Shown piece by piece: positions 9,401 through 17,227 of a DNA stretch of 64,000 nt (its first letter is position 1; each line of letters begins with the position of its first letter). The notes under the pieces are model-generated. The model made no database searches. It was not told the DNA's origin and saw only the letters and a program-made list of their open reading frames with translations. Position numbers and translations under genes: made by a program. This DNA comes from CAYVQZ01 sp964453435 (GTDB lineage: Bacteria; Abyssobacteria; SURF-5), in contig CAYVQZ010000023.1 of the NCBI GenBank assembly GCA_964453435.1, positions 1-64,000 on the forward strand, written 5' to 3'.

Positions 9401-9534
9401 GAGACATGCTCCAGCCGATGGCAGCGGGAGCAATCGGAGGCCTGCTGATGGAAATCCTCGTGGCTCTATTCCTGATGCCGTCCCTGTACGTCATCTTCAC
9501 AAGGAGCGCCAGCGAAGAGGAGGAGCGCCGATGA
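6451..9534 (+). CDS. RND inner-membrane efflux transporter (HAE1/AcrB-like)
   Basis: A 1027-residue proton-driven RND pump of full family length with 12 predicted membrane helices in two halves. It starts with a cytoplasmic end and TM1 (LLAALVVLGIYGLLRLPVDF), then the large periplasmic porter domain. TM4 carries AIGVLLDNSIIVIEN, which keeps one of the two proton-relay aspartates of AcrB (the second is Asn), and TM10 carries VNDGVLLLTF, as in many RND pumps that lack the AcrB lysine. With the two preceding genes it makes a complete tripartite exporter. Its place inside an arsenic operon suggests metalloid, arsenical or thiol-conjugate export, which is inference; antibiotics or other toxicants are possible. 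Confidence 0.92.
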   Translation: MRLTQYAIRRRLATSSLLAALVVLGIYGLLRLPVDFLPNITYPMIKVHIWWQGATPEEIDKNIADPIERQMATVDDLDYLESSSIEGMYTLQANFKYGVNVDVAYQDALAAMARVARELPNDIDPPIIIKADPSQLPVVQMTISSEQWDLVQLRTWVDNWLQDQMLAVPGVAGTEIVGGLKREIRVHLDPDALEKHGLTLASIISRLREENVEQFGGRVTAGKREIIARTVGEYRNLDEIRSVVVARERNSKVLLDDIAEVVDAHEEVRVITRLDGKPCVKLSVLKQANANTVEVAKAVTSRINELTPSLPSGIRLGMVENQADYIEAALKGVRNAAVEAAILVILIVYLFLGSWRQVLVMALAMPITLVLNFGLMKVAGFSLNIFSLGGLVIAIGVLLDNSIIVIENITRWRHRNPTASVESLGAEATGEVGPAIVAATVSFLALFVPFLIVPGLISLLFRELILVIAGIVLISLVVAISVTPMITTLLLGKASDRSHKATAFERFFERVTLGYGGVLERVLRARWAVLVGFLIILVGAALLVPKLGTEFLPQMDDGRIMIKVKLPTGASVAETDKILKQIEEHIIGDELVESAFTLAGGKVWGLYTYEIANEGEINLQLVPRAARDLSTKGYIRRLRPMLAKIPVPGGKAMAMQMKVKGIRKLGEADIEVKVKGQQMDKLYDLAHRVADAMNELKYFTNVYVSMDMTKPEYQVRIDRTRAAELGVCVEDVASTIRALVSGAVATRYRDGDEYYNIRVMIPEARVTARRDIENLSLNCAQGGYVRVKDIAQVVQAVGPVEIVREDQVKQVIVRGDAAGVSVGHALKQLQSALAGDDRPVGYEIAYGGQAQMMAEMRQTVLGVLAFALFFSFIALAIQFDSLKLPALILGCVPVCLAGLVFMLLLAGLPLGATVVIGVLVVVAATVNDGVLLLTFARELQDKQKLSPVRAVVDAAKIRFRPRVMTTIAVLVGFIPLALALEEGGDMLQPMAAGAIGGLLMEILVALFLMPSLYVIFTRSASEEEERR

Positions 9535-10364
9535 ACCGAGATACAATGGGTTGCACGACGCTTTTCTTCGAGTCTGAAAGACTGCGTGAGCAGGCAATAG
9601 CGTTGGCCCAAGAACAAGGGATCGAGTGCCGCGCGTTTTCGCCCTCTTCGGCCGACCCTTCGATTCTGGTTTGGGCTCTATCGGCGCCCCAGCTATGTTC
9701 AAATCGGACGAGAGAAATCGTCACCGCTCACAATATTCCATTCATCGGCCAATACGACCTGCCGAGCCTGGAGCGGCCGTTGCCGGACGGGAAAAGAGAG
9801 ATATCGCAAGAATGGAATTCACATTCCTCGAAGTGTGGAAATGGCGACCCCGTTCGGAAAATCTGGCTCGCCTCCATCGAGCAATGTTTTGCCGATGAAA
9901 CCAGGATTCGGTTGATTGCCCATCATGAGGGCGACATCGGCGCGTTGTTGCCGTACCTCAATTCAATCGTTAAGTCCGCGGAATACAACCCCGAAGTTCC
10001 GGTCCTGACCTACAAAAAGGGAATCCGGATGATCAGCGTGTACCGGGACAAAATCGGGATTGCAAAGGCCGATGACCTGCTCGACGCATGGCTGTGCCTG
10101 AGAGAGATAAAGCAAAAGATTCATTATGTTTGCGAACACAAGGACGAAATAACGCCGAACTTCGATATGTACACCCCGCCGTCGGCCCTGGATGTGTACA
10201 AGCTGCTGCCGAGAACGAATTGCGGCGAGTGTGGAAGACCAACGTGCATGGCGTTTGCGGCGGCGGTCGCGAGCGGCCAGACCGAACCGCAGGAGTGTCC
10301 GATTCTCATGAGCGGCGAGTGGGCGGACGGGCGGACCGAGCTTCTTGAACTGATGGGAGAATGA
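9531..10364 (+). CDS. Fe-S cluster protein with PF04060-type domain
   Basis: A 277-residue soluble protein. The C-terminal part carries LPRTNCGECGRPTCMAFA followed by a fourth Cys about 15 residues on: C-x2-C-x4-C-x15-C, the 4Fe-4S motif of the domain found in RnfB and the corrinoid Fe-S protein of acetyl-CoA synthase. Residues about 105-215 match a paralogue at 39026-39568. The first ~90 residues form an extra alpha/beta segment absent from that paralogue (CTTLFFESERLREQAIALA), of no family I recognise. The gene overlaps the RND gene and the cytochrome gene by ATGA-type junctions. It is probably an electron carrier or cofactor-handling protein for its neighbours. Confidence 0.75.
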   Translation: MNRDTMGCTTLFFESERLREQAIALAQEQGIECRAFSPSSADPSILVWALSAPQLCSNRTREIVTAHNIPFIGQYDLPSLERPLPDGKREISQEWNSHSSKCGNGDPVRKIWLASIEQCFADETRIRLIAHHEGDIGALLPYLNSIVKSAEYNPEVPVLTYKKGIRMISVYRDKIGIAKADDLLDAWLCLREIKQKIHYVCEHKDEITPNFDMYTPPSALDVYKLLPRTNCGECGRPTCMAFAAAVASGQTEPQECPILMSGEWADGRTELLELMGE

Positions 10365-13102
10365 GCATGGCGCCAAAGGAAAACAACCGGGCGAGATTTC
10401 GTTGTTGGAGTCACACAGCGCTGAACCGAGGCGGTCGCGGAACGGTGATCTTCCTGACGGTCCTGTTGGCCCAAGCCGTATCCGGCTTGGGCTTTTCCGA
10501 AAGGGCCAATGCTCGGAGCCTCTCCCCCGCCGAACTGGAAAAGGGTAAGGCAAGCGCTGTCGCCGTGTGCCCGCCTTTTCATCTGCGAGACGAAGGCGGC
10601 GCAATAATAAACCCCGTCGCCGGTGTCAACGCCGACAGGCCGTACAGCCCGAAACAGACCTGTGGCGCCCAGGGATGCCATGACTACGCCAGGATAACCG
10701 AAGGCTTTCATTTTCAGGCCGGGAGAGGCGAACCCGTGACCAGGGAACTTGCCGAACGGTACGACTGGGTGACGACACCCGGCTATTACGGAGGGCGCTG
10801 GTGAACGCCCGCGCCCATCTTTCGCCAGTTGGCGAAAAAGCAGAATGCGAACGCCACAGAAATTGACATGACCTCGTTCGAGTTCACGCTCCAATGCGCG
10901 GTCTGCCACCCGGGCGGCGGCCCCATGGAACTGGACCGCGCCGGAAACAGGTATGACACATTCATGCTCGACCCGGCGAATGAAATGACGCCGGGCGAAG
11001 ACAACAATTTCGATGGCGACTACTACAAGGCGCGCTGGTCGGAGACAGGGGTAATCGAGGCCGACTGCCTGCTGTGCCACCTGCCGACTTACAATAAGAA
11101 AGCCCGCGACGAACAGGTGAGCAAGCTGAATTTCAAATGGGCGGCGACGGCGGGAGCCGGATTCGCGGATATTATCGGCTCAGTTAAGGAAGGCGGACCG
11201 GTGAACGTTCGTTATGACCGCGCGCGGTTCGATTCCGAGGGGCATGCCGATATTTCCATCGTGCGAGAACCGGCAAGCCAGGTATGCATGCAGTGCCATC
11301 ATGAAACCGACTGGAAAAAGAAGGGAACCGTATGGAACGAGCGCACGGACGCGCACATGCGCGCCGGGCTTCGATGTGTGGACTGCCACCCGGCCGGAAG
11401 CAGCGCGAGCGACGCGCGAATTTCCGGAAAGGAAGTTCACCAGTTTGCCAAAGGCGACGACCCGGGCGGACTCGTTCGCGACGACCTCGACGACACGATG
11501 ATGAGTTGCGAAGAGTGTCACGCCAAGGGCCACTTGGGAGCGCCCGTTCCCCAGCATGCCTCTTTCCCGCCGCTTCATTTGGAAAAGATTTCGTGTCAGG
11601 CTTGCCATATACCCGAACGGCAGGTCAAGGCCGCGCTCGTGCAGGACAGCGCCGTATGGAACACGGGACCATTCGTTCCGCTCGGCAAACGAATATGGTC
11701 GTTCTACGGACCCGATATGCTGCCATGGAATTTCTACGGCGAGAAGGCACGATTCACGTCCGAATTTCAGCCGACCGCGCCGTATAAACCCTATCTCGAA
11801 TGGTACAAGGGAAAGATTTATCCGCTGAGCAGGCTCTACGCGGTCTGGGTCGGAATCGAGACCGAGGGACAGCCCGCGCTCGGCCAGCCGTTCATGAGGC
11901 ACATGGTGAAGATGTGGACGAGCCACAATGCCGACCCGGCACGTTCTCCGCGACTGAGCGAGATACGCGATGATATCGGCGATGGCTATCCGGAAGTGAA
12001 CAGGCCCGACGAGATAAGCGCAATCATCGAGTCGGTCGCGGAAGCGCTGCGCGAGGAAAGCGCCTTGCCCGAAGGGAAACACGTTGTGTTCGTGAACGGT
12101 GACAGACTATATCGGTCTCCCGAACAATACCGCACTCTGGAAAAGCATCCGTATGAATACAGCCCCTATGGGTCGGTCTTCAAGCTCAGCCACGATGTGG
12201 CGCCCGCCGCCGCTGCATTGGGCGCGAAGGGATGCGCGGAATGCCACTCGACCGATTCCCATTTCTTTGCGGCGGAGGTCCTGAAGAACCCGTTCACCGA
12301 AGAGGGCGCACGGCTCACGGTCCCAATGCATGAAGAACTCGAATATTCCCGGCTCGCGGTCAACCTCGGCGAATGGCGCGAGCGCGCGCTGAGGGGATGG
12401 AGTTTCCTGATTTTCGCCGGAGTGGCGTTCCTCTTGCTGGCCCACTATGTCATCTTCGGGCCAAAGAGAGTCGAATCGAGGCCGGACGACGTGACAGTCA
12501 TCCGGTTCACGCCCGTCGAGCGGTTTCTCCATTACCTCTTCCTCGCGAGTTTCGCAATACTCGCAATCTCCGGCATGTGCTTTCTCCTGGGCAGGCACAG
12601 CCCATTGGCGCTGCTGCCCGCCGTCGAAAAAACCGCTCGTTCCGTTCATCCATTTGCGGGTGTGGCGTTTGCCGTTGTGGGGTTGCTCATATTGCTGCGC
12701 TGGGCCGGTAACGCGGCGTTTCGCTCTTATGACATTCAATGGCTCGGGAAGCTCGGCGGATATTTCGCGGAAAGCGACACGCTCCCGGCCGACAAATTCA
12801 ATGCGGGACAGAAACTGTACATCTTGTCTGTGATACTTGCCGGAGCCGTCATGGCAGGCACGGGCGCTGCTATGTCGTATCCGGAAACGTTCGGCCGAAC
12901 TCTTTCGCAGGTCAGCTACACGGTGCATGACATAACGGCGATTCTTTTCATCGTGATGGCTATCGCTCACCTCTACATGGCCATATTGGCGAATCCCGGA
13001 ACGATTGGCGGAATGTTTACGGGCCGCGTGTCGCGCGCATGGGCCGAAAAACATCACCCCCTATGGCTGGACAAGGAGATGTCGGAGACCAAGAAAGATT
13101 AG
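10361..13102 (+). CDS. Selenocysteine-containing octahaem c-type cytochrome fused to b-type cytochrome (ExtKL-like)
   Basis: Two open stretches (10361-10801 and 10805-13102) lie in the same frame and are separated only by a UGA at 10802-10804, read here as selenocysteine 148. The 913-residue product has a signal/anchor near residues 26-46, an unusual CGAQGCH haem site near 101, then seven CxxCH sites near residues 179, 235, 309, 340, 383, 412 and 625. From about 675 a four- to five-helix FdnI-like b-cytochrome follows (FTPVERFLHYLFLASFAIL; later VHDITAILFIVMAIAHLYM and a tail AEKHHPLWLDKE). A perfect hairpin at 10820-10837 has its loop 22 nt after the UGA, as in bacterial SECIS elements. I recall a Geobacter family named ExtKL with selenoprotein members; not checked. 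The role is probably periplasmic electron transfer or oxyanion reduction fed from quinol. Alternative: a disrupted gene. Confidence 0.8.
10820..10837 (+). promoter_or_regulatory. bSECIS-like hairpin in the cytochrome gene
   Basis: TTTCGCC-AGTT-GGCGAAA forms a perfect 7-bp stem with a GU-containing tetraloop. The loop begins 22 nt after the UGA at 10802-10804, inside the window known for bacterial SECIS elements (about 16-37 nt) that bind SelB. The selC, selA and selB genes are not in this window. Confidence 0.72.
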
Positions 13103-13165
13103 CCGGTATCCAGGTTGAAAGCGGGCATATGTCATGTGGCTGAGATTCAAGAACAGGAGCGAACA

Positions 13166-13390
13166 ATGGAAAAGGTGACCATCTCCCTCGAACCAACCGA
13201 GGTGCAGGAGCTTCGACAGGTTCTTCTTGACGAAGACGCGCCTGCGGCCCTCGAGTATCTGCGCGATTGCATCGCCCCCAAGGTCGCGGTCTACACCGAG
13301 GCGAAACATTGCAGGCCCGCCTTCGAGTTCGGCGCGGGCGAGCCGTCCCTCCTGAAGGATCTCAAGAGAAAGGCTGATTCGAATGGATGA
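13166..13390 (+). CDS. Small conserved-looking hypothetical protein
   Basis: A 74-residue acidic protein beginning MEKVTISLEPTEVQELRQVL, with mixed alpha/beta character and two cysteines (RDC and KHC). The ATG at 13166 follows CAGGAGCGAACA, a good ribosome site, and is preferred to the earlier in-frame ATG at 13115. It overlaps the next gene by 8 bp and lies 63 bp after the cytochrome gene. I recognise no family; position suggests an accessory to the cytochrome/thioredoxin group. Confidence 0.6.
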   Translation: MEKVTISLEPTEVQELRQVLLDEDAPAALEYLRDCIAPKVAVYTEAKHCRPAFEFGAGEPSLLKDLKRKADSNG

Positions 13391-13895
13391 TTACAAGGAG
13401 CCGAAGATTTCGCAGATAACTGTCGGCGGCGCCCGCATTGGGTTGCGAAATCTGCATGAAGCGCTGGAAAGAGTGCGCTCCCTGAATATTATCGAGGAAC
13501 CAGAGCTGAAACGCGCGCTCGTAGAGGAAATGCGCGCAATGAAAAACTATATTCCCGAAAAAGCGGAGCCCGCGTATGAGAAGGCGCTGCACAGAGAATA
13601 TTGCAGGTACGTGGGCGAGCCGGTCGAGGAAGAAAAAGAAGAAGGATTGTTTATCAAAATTCTCGGGGCGGGATGCCCGAACTGTCACCGCCTGACCGAA
13701 GAGGTCATGACGGCCCTGACTGACATCGGCGCGCCGGCCGACGTCGAGCATGTGTCTGATATCAATCAAATCGCCGAACACGGGGTGGTCGGCACGCCGG
13801 CGCTTCTCATCAACGGGAAGGTGAAATCGGTCGGCCGGGTCCCGAGCAGGAACCAGATATGGGAATGGATTAAGGACGAAACAGAGAAGCGATGA
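13383..13895 (+). CDS. Thioredoxin-like protein with N-terminal helical extension
   Basis: A 170-residue protein. Residues 1-85 form a charged, mostly helical extension beginning KISQITVGGARIGLRNLHEA that I do not recognise. Residues about 87-170 are a minimal thioredoxin fold with active site GAGCPNCH and cis-Pro segment VGTPALLINGKVKSVGRV, similar to the protein at 3272. It overlaps both neighbours by a few bases, so translation is probably coupled. It has no signal peptide, so a cytoplasmic disulfide exchanger is expected. Its partner could be the preceding small protein or the ferredoxin. Confidence 0.82.
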   Translation: MDDYKEPKISQITVGGARIGLRNLHEALERVRSLNIIEEPELKRALVEEMRAMKNYIPEKAEPAYEKALHREYCRYVGEPVEEEKEEGLFIKILGAGCPNCHRLTEEVMTALTDIGAPADVEHVSDINQIAEHGVVGTPALLINGKVKSVGRVPSRNQIWEWIKDETEKR

Positions 13896-14473
13896 AGAGA
13901 CGCATTGCGACCGGTCCAATAGTCGCAGCAATTTCAATTGCGGTCTGGGTTTTGGCCTTGGCGTGTGGCATGAGGTCGGAACGGGACAACCGCGCCGGCG
14001 AGGCCGTGCATGCCGGTGAGAGCGCCGACGCTCGCGACAAAACGGGGAGTGCGATAACCCCCGTTTCTGCCATCTTGTTCGTGAATTCGTTAAGCTGTGA
14101 CTGCACTCGCGAACAGTGTGAAATAGCGGAAACAGTGGTGGAAGAGATAGAAAACCAATACGCGGGAGCTGTCACTTTCGAGACAATCGACTACGAGCTG
14201 CAGTACGAGAAGGCGAAGCCCCTGCTGGACAAGTTCAACGCGTTCATGATTCCCGTTCTCGTCGTCCTTGACGGGAACGGACACGTCTTGTGGAAGTGCA
14301 CGGATTTCACCGAACCGGATAACATCAGTGCGCAATTCGGGAAACTGTTGGGAATATCGCGCACACACTCTCGCCGAATCCGAGGGGAGAAATGGGATGG
14401 GTCCTCCCCACCGAGCATGGGGCGGTCGGCAATTTCAAAGCATAAGAGGAAAGGAGATAAATGGAGATTATGA
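13892..14473 (+). CDS. Thioredoxin-fold lipoprotein (possible ArsE-like)
   Basis: A 193-residue exported protein. The N-terminus has a hydrophobic stretch ending in ALACG, a likely lipobox with lipidated Cys near residue 26. After a linker comes a thioredoxin-like domain (AILFVNSLSCDCTREQCEIA), where a CxC replaces the usual CxxC, and a cis-Pro-like strand (NAFMIPVLVVLDGNGHVLW). It sits directly before ArsF-like and ArsG-like genes with a 13-bp overlap, the position of ArsE in arsEFG operons. I could not confirm homology to ArsE. The last ~30 residues are basic and low-complexity. Confidence 0.7.
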   Translation: MKRRIATGPIVAAISIAVWVLALACGMRSERDNRAGEAVHAGESADARDKTGSAITPVSAILFVNSLSCDCTREQCEIAETVVEEIENQYAGAVTFETIDYELQYEKAKPLLDKFNAFMIPVLVVLDGNGHVLWKCTDFTEPDNISAQFGKLLGISRTHSRRIRGEKWDGSSPPSMGRSAISKHKRKGDKWRL

Positions 14474-15135
14474 AGATAAAGAGCGCCATTTCCATAGTCC
14501 TGCTTCTGTTCGTCGGAGCGAGCGTGGTTTACCTGGTTGCCGGTGAGTTTCGAGGAGACACGACGACCGTTCGGACGGCGGACGCCACTGCCGAACAAGA
14601 CGTTCGAAAGGCCGAACAAACGCATCCGGCAAAAACCGCAACAATGCCGGAGGTCGCGACCGGCCAGGACAACCAAAGCATGGAACCGACAGACAGAGAG
14701 AATCCTGCGACACCATCGGAAACCACGGCTCGGCAGGACGCTCAAGCAATAGAGACAACGCAACAGGAAAAACCTGCGACGCATCAACCGGAACACAAGG
14801 TTATCGCTTACTACTTCTATGGAACGGTTCGCTGTTCGACATGCCGGACCATCGAGGCGTACGCGGAGGACGCCATAAAAAATGGTTTCCAAAACGAATT
14901 GCAGAGTGGCGCCTTGGAATGGCGGGCGGTCAACGTAAACATCCCTGAAAATGAGCATTTCATCCGGGATTACGAGTTGACAACCCGTTCGGTCGTACTT
15001 GCTGATATATGGGGCGGCCAGCAAAAACAGTGGAAAAACCTCACGCGGGTATGGCAGCTCGTTCGCAACAGGCAGGCCTTCACATCATACATTCAGGAAG
15101 AGACAAGAAAATATCTGGCAGGCAGCTATGAATGA
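14461..15135 (+). CDS. arsF: ArsF-like protein (nitrophenyl-arsenical reductase subunit family)
   Basis: A 224-residue protein with an N-terminal membrane anchor (IVLLLFVGASVVYLVAG), a Thr/Gln/Glu-rich linker (about residues 37-105) and a thioredoxin-like domain with YYFYGTVRCSTCRTIEAY, where RCSTC is the redox motif, ending near VWQLVRNRQAFTSYIQEE. This matches the family annotated as nitrophenyl compound nitroreductase subunit ArsF, known from roxarsone-reducing arsEFG operons. The domain faces the periplasm. AAAGGAGATAA gives a strong ribosome site for the ATG at 14461. It overlaps the ArsG-like gene by 8 bp. A general periplasmic redox role is the main alternative. Confidence 0.78.
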   Translation: MEIMKIKSAISIVLLLFVGASVVYLVAGEFRGDTTTVRTADATAEQDVRKAEQTHPAKTATMPEVATGQDNQSMEPTDRENPATPSETTARQDAQAIETTQQEKPATHQPEHKVIAYYFYGTVRCSTCRTIEAYAEDAIKNGFQNELQSGALEWRAVNVNIPENEHFIRDYELTTRSVVLADIWGGQQKQWKNLTRVWQLVRNRQAFTSYIQEETRKYLAGSYE

Positions 15136-15820
15136 ATTTTTCCTCGGAATTGTGTCAGCGGTGTGGCTGGGGATTCTCACTTCGATCAGCCCGTGCCCGC
15201 TCGCGACGAATATCGCTGCCATCTCGTTCATCGGCAGGCGGGTGGAGAATCCGCGCCATGTCCTGTTGAGCGGCCTCCTGTATACGTCCGGCAGAGCGTT
15301 GACATACTTGCTCCTCGGGGTGTTCCTGGTCACAAGCCTCCTATCCGCTCCCTACATATCCCATGCGCTTCAGAAATATATGAACAAAGCGTTAGGGCCT
15401 GTTCTGATCCTCGTTGGCATGTTCCTGCTGGATTTGCTCCGGTTCAACTTCTCCCTCCCCGGAATGAGCGACACGATGCGGGGGCGCGTCGAGAAAATGG
15501 GGCTCGCCGGCCCCGCCCTCCTGGGTATTCTGTTCGCGCTCTCGTTCTGTCCCGTCTCCGCCGCCCTGTTCTTCGGCAGCCTCATCCCGCTCGCCCTGAA
15601 GTCCGGCTCCGGTATCGTATTGCCGTCGCTCTACGGAATCGGGACCGCATTGCCGGTGGTCCTTTTCGCCGTGTTGATCGCGCTCGGGTTTCGCGCTGTC
15701 GGGAGTGTGTTCAACCGCATCACCCAATTCGAGTTCTGGGCCCGCCGCGTTACGGGTGCGGTCTTCATCGCAGTGGGAATCTACCTCTCGCTTGTTTACA
15801 TCTTCCGCGTCGTTTCGTAG
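15128..15820 (+). CDS. arsG: ArsG-like / DsbD-type membrane protein
   Basis: A 230-residue protein of six or seven membrane helices in the CcdA/DsbD superfamily. Conserved features are TSISPCPLATNIAAISFIG in the first helix and LFALSFCPVSAALFFGSL in the fourth, each with the membrane-embedded Cys-Pro used in this superfamily to pass reducing equivalents. The family linked to aromatic arsenical efflux in arsEFG operons has this layout. Here it may move electrons across the membrane to the thioredoxin-like ArsF and ArsE-like partners rather than act as a classic pump. It closes the first operon. Confidence 0.78.
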   Translation: MNEFFLGIVSAVWLGILTSISPCPLATNIAAISFIGRRVENPRHVLLSGLLYTSGRALTYLLLGVFLVTSLLSAPYISHALQKYMNKALGPVLILVGMFLLDLLRFNFSLPGMSDTMRGRVEKMGLAGPALLGILFALSFCPVSAALFFGSLIPLALKSGSGIVLPSLYGIGTALPVVLFAVLIALGFRAVGSVFNRITQFEFWARRVTGAVFIAVGIYLSLVYIFRVVS

Positions 15821-15827
15821 CGAATGC

Positions 15828-15874
15828 TTGACACGCGACAGGAAACCTGATATATTGCTCATTAGCAATATATC
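15828..15874 (+). promoter_or_regulatory. arsR2 promoter and perfect operator palindrome
   Basis: TTGACA (15828-15833) and TATATT (15851-15856) are spaced by 17 bp. A perfect palindrome GATATATTGCT-CATT-AGCAATATATC (15849-15874) covers the -10 box and runs up to the ATG at 15875. An ArsR dimer here would block polymerase. The predicted transcript has little or no leader and no Shine-Dalgarno site. Confidence 0.82.
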
Positions 15875-16237
15875 ATGGACAACATACAGGAATACACAAA
15901 GGTCTTCAAGGCGTTCGCCGACCGCAGCCGCGCGCGTATCCTCAAGATGCTCGAGGAACAGGAACTCTGTGTCTGTCAGATCATGGCGGTGCTCGACCTT
16001 AAACAGCCCACGGTTTCGAAGCATCTGTCGGTGCTCAAGAAGGCCGGTCTCGTCGAGGCCAGGCGCAACGGCACGTGGGTCTTCTATCGGCTCTCACATC
16101 GGAGACGCAACAACTTCGACCAGGCGCATTTGGGTCTGTTGCGCAACTGGCTGAACGACGACCCCGTTGTCAGGACCGACCGCGCTAAGCTGCGGGAAGT
16201 CCTAAAGGTGGACCCGCGCGAGCTTTGCAGCCCGTAA
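15875..16237 (+). CDS. arsR: ArsR family metalloregulator (copy 2)
   Basis: A 120-residue winged-helix repressor that starts MDNIQEYTKVFKAFADRSRA. The metal motif is QELCVCQIMAVL, with vicinal-type cysteines; the recognition helix is PTVSKHLSVLKKAGLVEARR, and the wing is WVFYRLSH. It is a close paralogue of the protein at 17271 and more distant from the one at 1699. The C-terminal tail (FDQAHLGLLRNWLNDD) is shared only with 17271 and may add contacts. Its start codon directly follows the operator, so translation from a very short or leaderless mRNA is likely. Confidence 0.93.
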   Translation: MDNIQEYTKVFKAFADRSRARILKMLEEQELCVCQIMAVLDLKQPTVSKHLSVLKKAGLVEARRNGTWVFYRLSHRRRNNFDQAHLGLLRNWLNDDPVVRTDRAKLREVLKVDPRELCSP

Positions 16238-16267
16238 TTTTTTTGGGTCAAATACATAGCCATTTAA

Positions 16268-16277
16268 CAATATATTG
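16268..16277 (+). promoter_or_regulatory. AT-rich palindrome before the receiver gene
   Basis: CAATATATTG is a perfect 10-bp palindrome ending 2 bp before the ATG at 16280. It resembles the inner part of the arsR2 operator (AGCAATATATC), so the receiver gene may belong to the same ArsR regulon. The -35 region (TTGGGT near 16242) is poor. Confidence 0.45.
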
Positions 16278-16279
16278 CG

Positions 16280-16684
16280 ATGGACACTGTTTCCATGAAA
16301 CACGAACACTCGATACTCCTTGTGGACGATGACTCGGCGTCCGCGCAAACAATGAGGGTGATTCTCGAAGGGGCAGGCCGCCAGATCACGACGGTGAGCG
16401 ATGGCCATGAGGCTCTTAACCTCTTGTCGACGGAGAGATTTGACCTCGCCATCTTTGAACTGACGCTGCCTGGACTCAGCGGCGCCAAGCTAATGGAGGA
16501 AATGAAGAGAAGACAAATATGTGTTCCGGTCATCTATGTGACAGCGCATGGAGAATGGGAGTCATACTTGACACTCATGAACATGGGCGCATTTGAATAT
16601 TTGACCAAACCGGTGAACAAGCGTGAGATTCTTTTGGCTGTCCGAAATAGTCTCGAAAAAGGCGGCAAATACTCGGGCGCGTGA
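16280..16684 (+). CDS. Receiver-only response regulator with Glu at the phosphoacceptor site
   Basis: A 134-residue single CheY-like domain with no output domain. The acidic pocket is present (ILLVDDDSAS), as are the switch Thr (VIYVTAHGE) and conserved Lys (YLTKPVNK). The usual phospho-Asp is replaced: the strand reads LAIFELTLPGLSG, with Glu where Asp is expected. Asp-to-Glu often mimics the phosphorylated state, so this protein may be constitutively on or phosphorylation-independent. The start could also be the Met at 16295. It is followed 3 bp later by a C39-like peptidase gene, suggesting a functional pair inside the arsenic island. Confidence 0.82.
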   Translation: MDTVSMKHEHSILLVDDDSASAQTMRVILEGAGRQITTVSDGHEALNLLSTERFDLAIFELTLPGLSGAKLMEEMKRRQICVPVIYVTAHGEWESYLTLMNMGAFEYLTKPVNKREILLAVRNSLEKGGKYSGA

Positions 16685-16687
16685 ATT

Positions 16688-17227
16688 ATGAACCTCAGCG
16701 ACAAATGCACTTGTCCAGATACTGTGATTCCCATTTTGAAGCTTGACCTGCCATATTACAGACAGGAATGTGGCTGCAGTTGCGGGCCGGCATCCTTGCG
16801 CATGGTCTTGGAATTTCATGGAAGAGCGGTGTCTGAGGAAGAACTCGTCGATTTGCTGGAGACCGACCCGCAACGCGGTACCCTTAATGAGAAGTTCGCC
16901 AATGCCTGTCGCAAGTTTGGGTTTGCTTGCGTTATTCAGGAGGCGGCGGATATAGCCGCCCTAAAGGCGTTCTTGAAGCGGGGCTTTCCCCCCATAGTAA
17001 ACTACCGCACGTTGGACAAAGGAATGGGCCATTTTGCCGTCGTGGTCGGCTATGATTCGACATCCCTGATATTGAACGACCCGGACTGCGGGAGAAACTG
17101 TAGGATTTCCTTCGAGGAGTTTCAAAAGCACTGGATGAGCGGAGACGGACAACACAGGGGCTGGATGTTCGTCTTGACGAGAAAAGGAGAAGCTGCCAGG
17201 GATTGTGCCGAAAACTGCCGGACTTGA
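16688..17227 (+). CDS. C39-like cysteine peptidase family protein
   Basis: A 179-residue papain-fold protein of the C39 family. The catalytic Cys region is YYRQECGCSCGPASLRMVLE, the His region GMGHFAVVVGYDS and the Asp region LILNDPDCG. There is no ABC transporter or membrane domain, so it is a stand-alone member. It is unusually Cys-rich (CTC near the N-terminus, CGCSC at the active site, CGRNC near residue 138, CAENC at the C-terminus), which would suit metalloid or metal binding. Bacteriocin leader processing is the classical C39 role, but no bacteriocin gene is visible. Substrate unknown. Confidence 0.72.
   Translation: MNLSDKCTCPDTVIPILKLDLPYYRQECGCSCGPASLRMVLEFHGRAVSEEELVDLLETDPQRGTLNEKFANACRKFGFACVIQEAADIAALKAFLKRGFPPIVNYRTLDKGMGHFAVVVGYDSTSLILNDPDCGRNCRISFEEFQKHWMSGDGQHRGWMFVLTRKGEAARDCAENCRT

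Noticed and set aside
10829..13102. Separate cytochrome gene starting at the ATG 10829, with 10361-10804 as an independent short gene
   Set aside because: The two stretches are in the same frame with only a UGA between them, a SECIS-like hairpin follows, the ATG lies in that hairpin, and the C-terminal piece alone would have no signal peptide.
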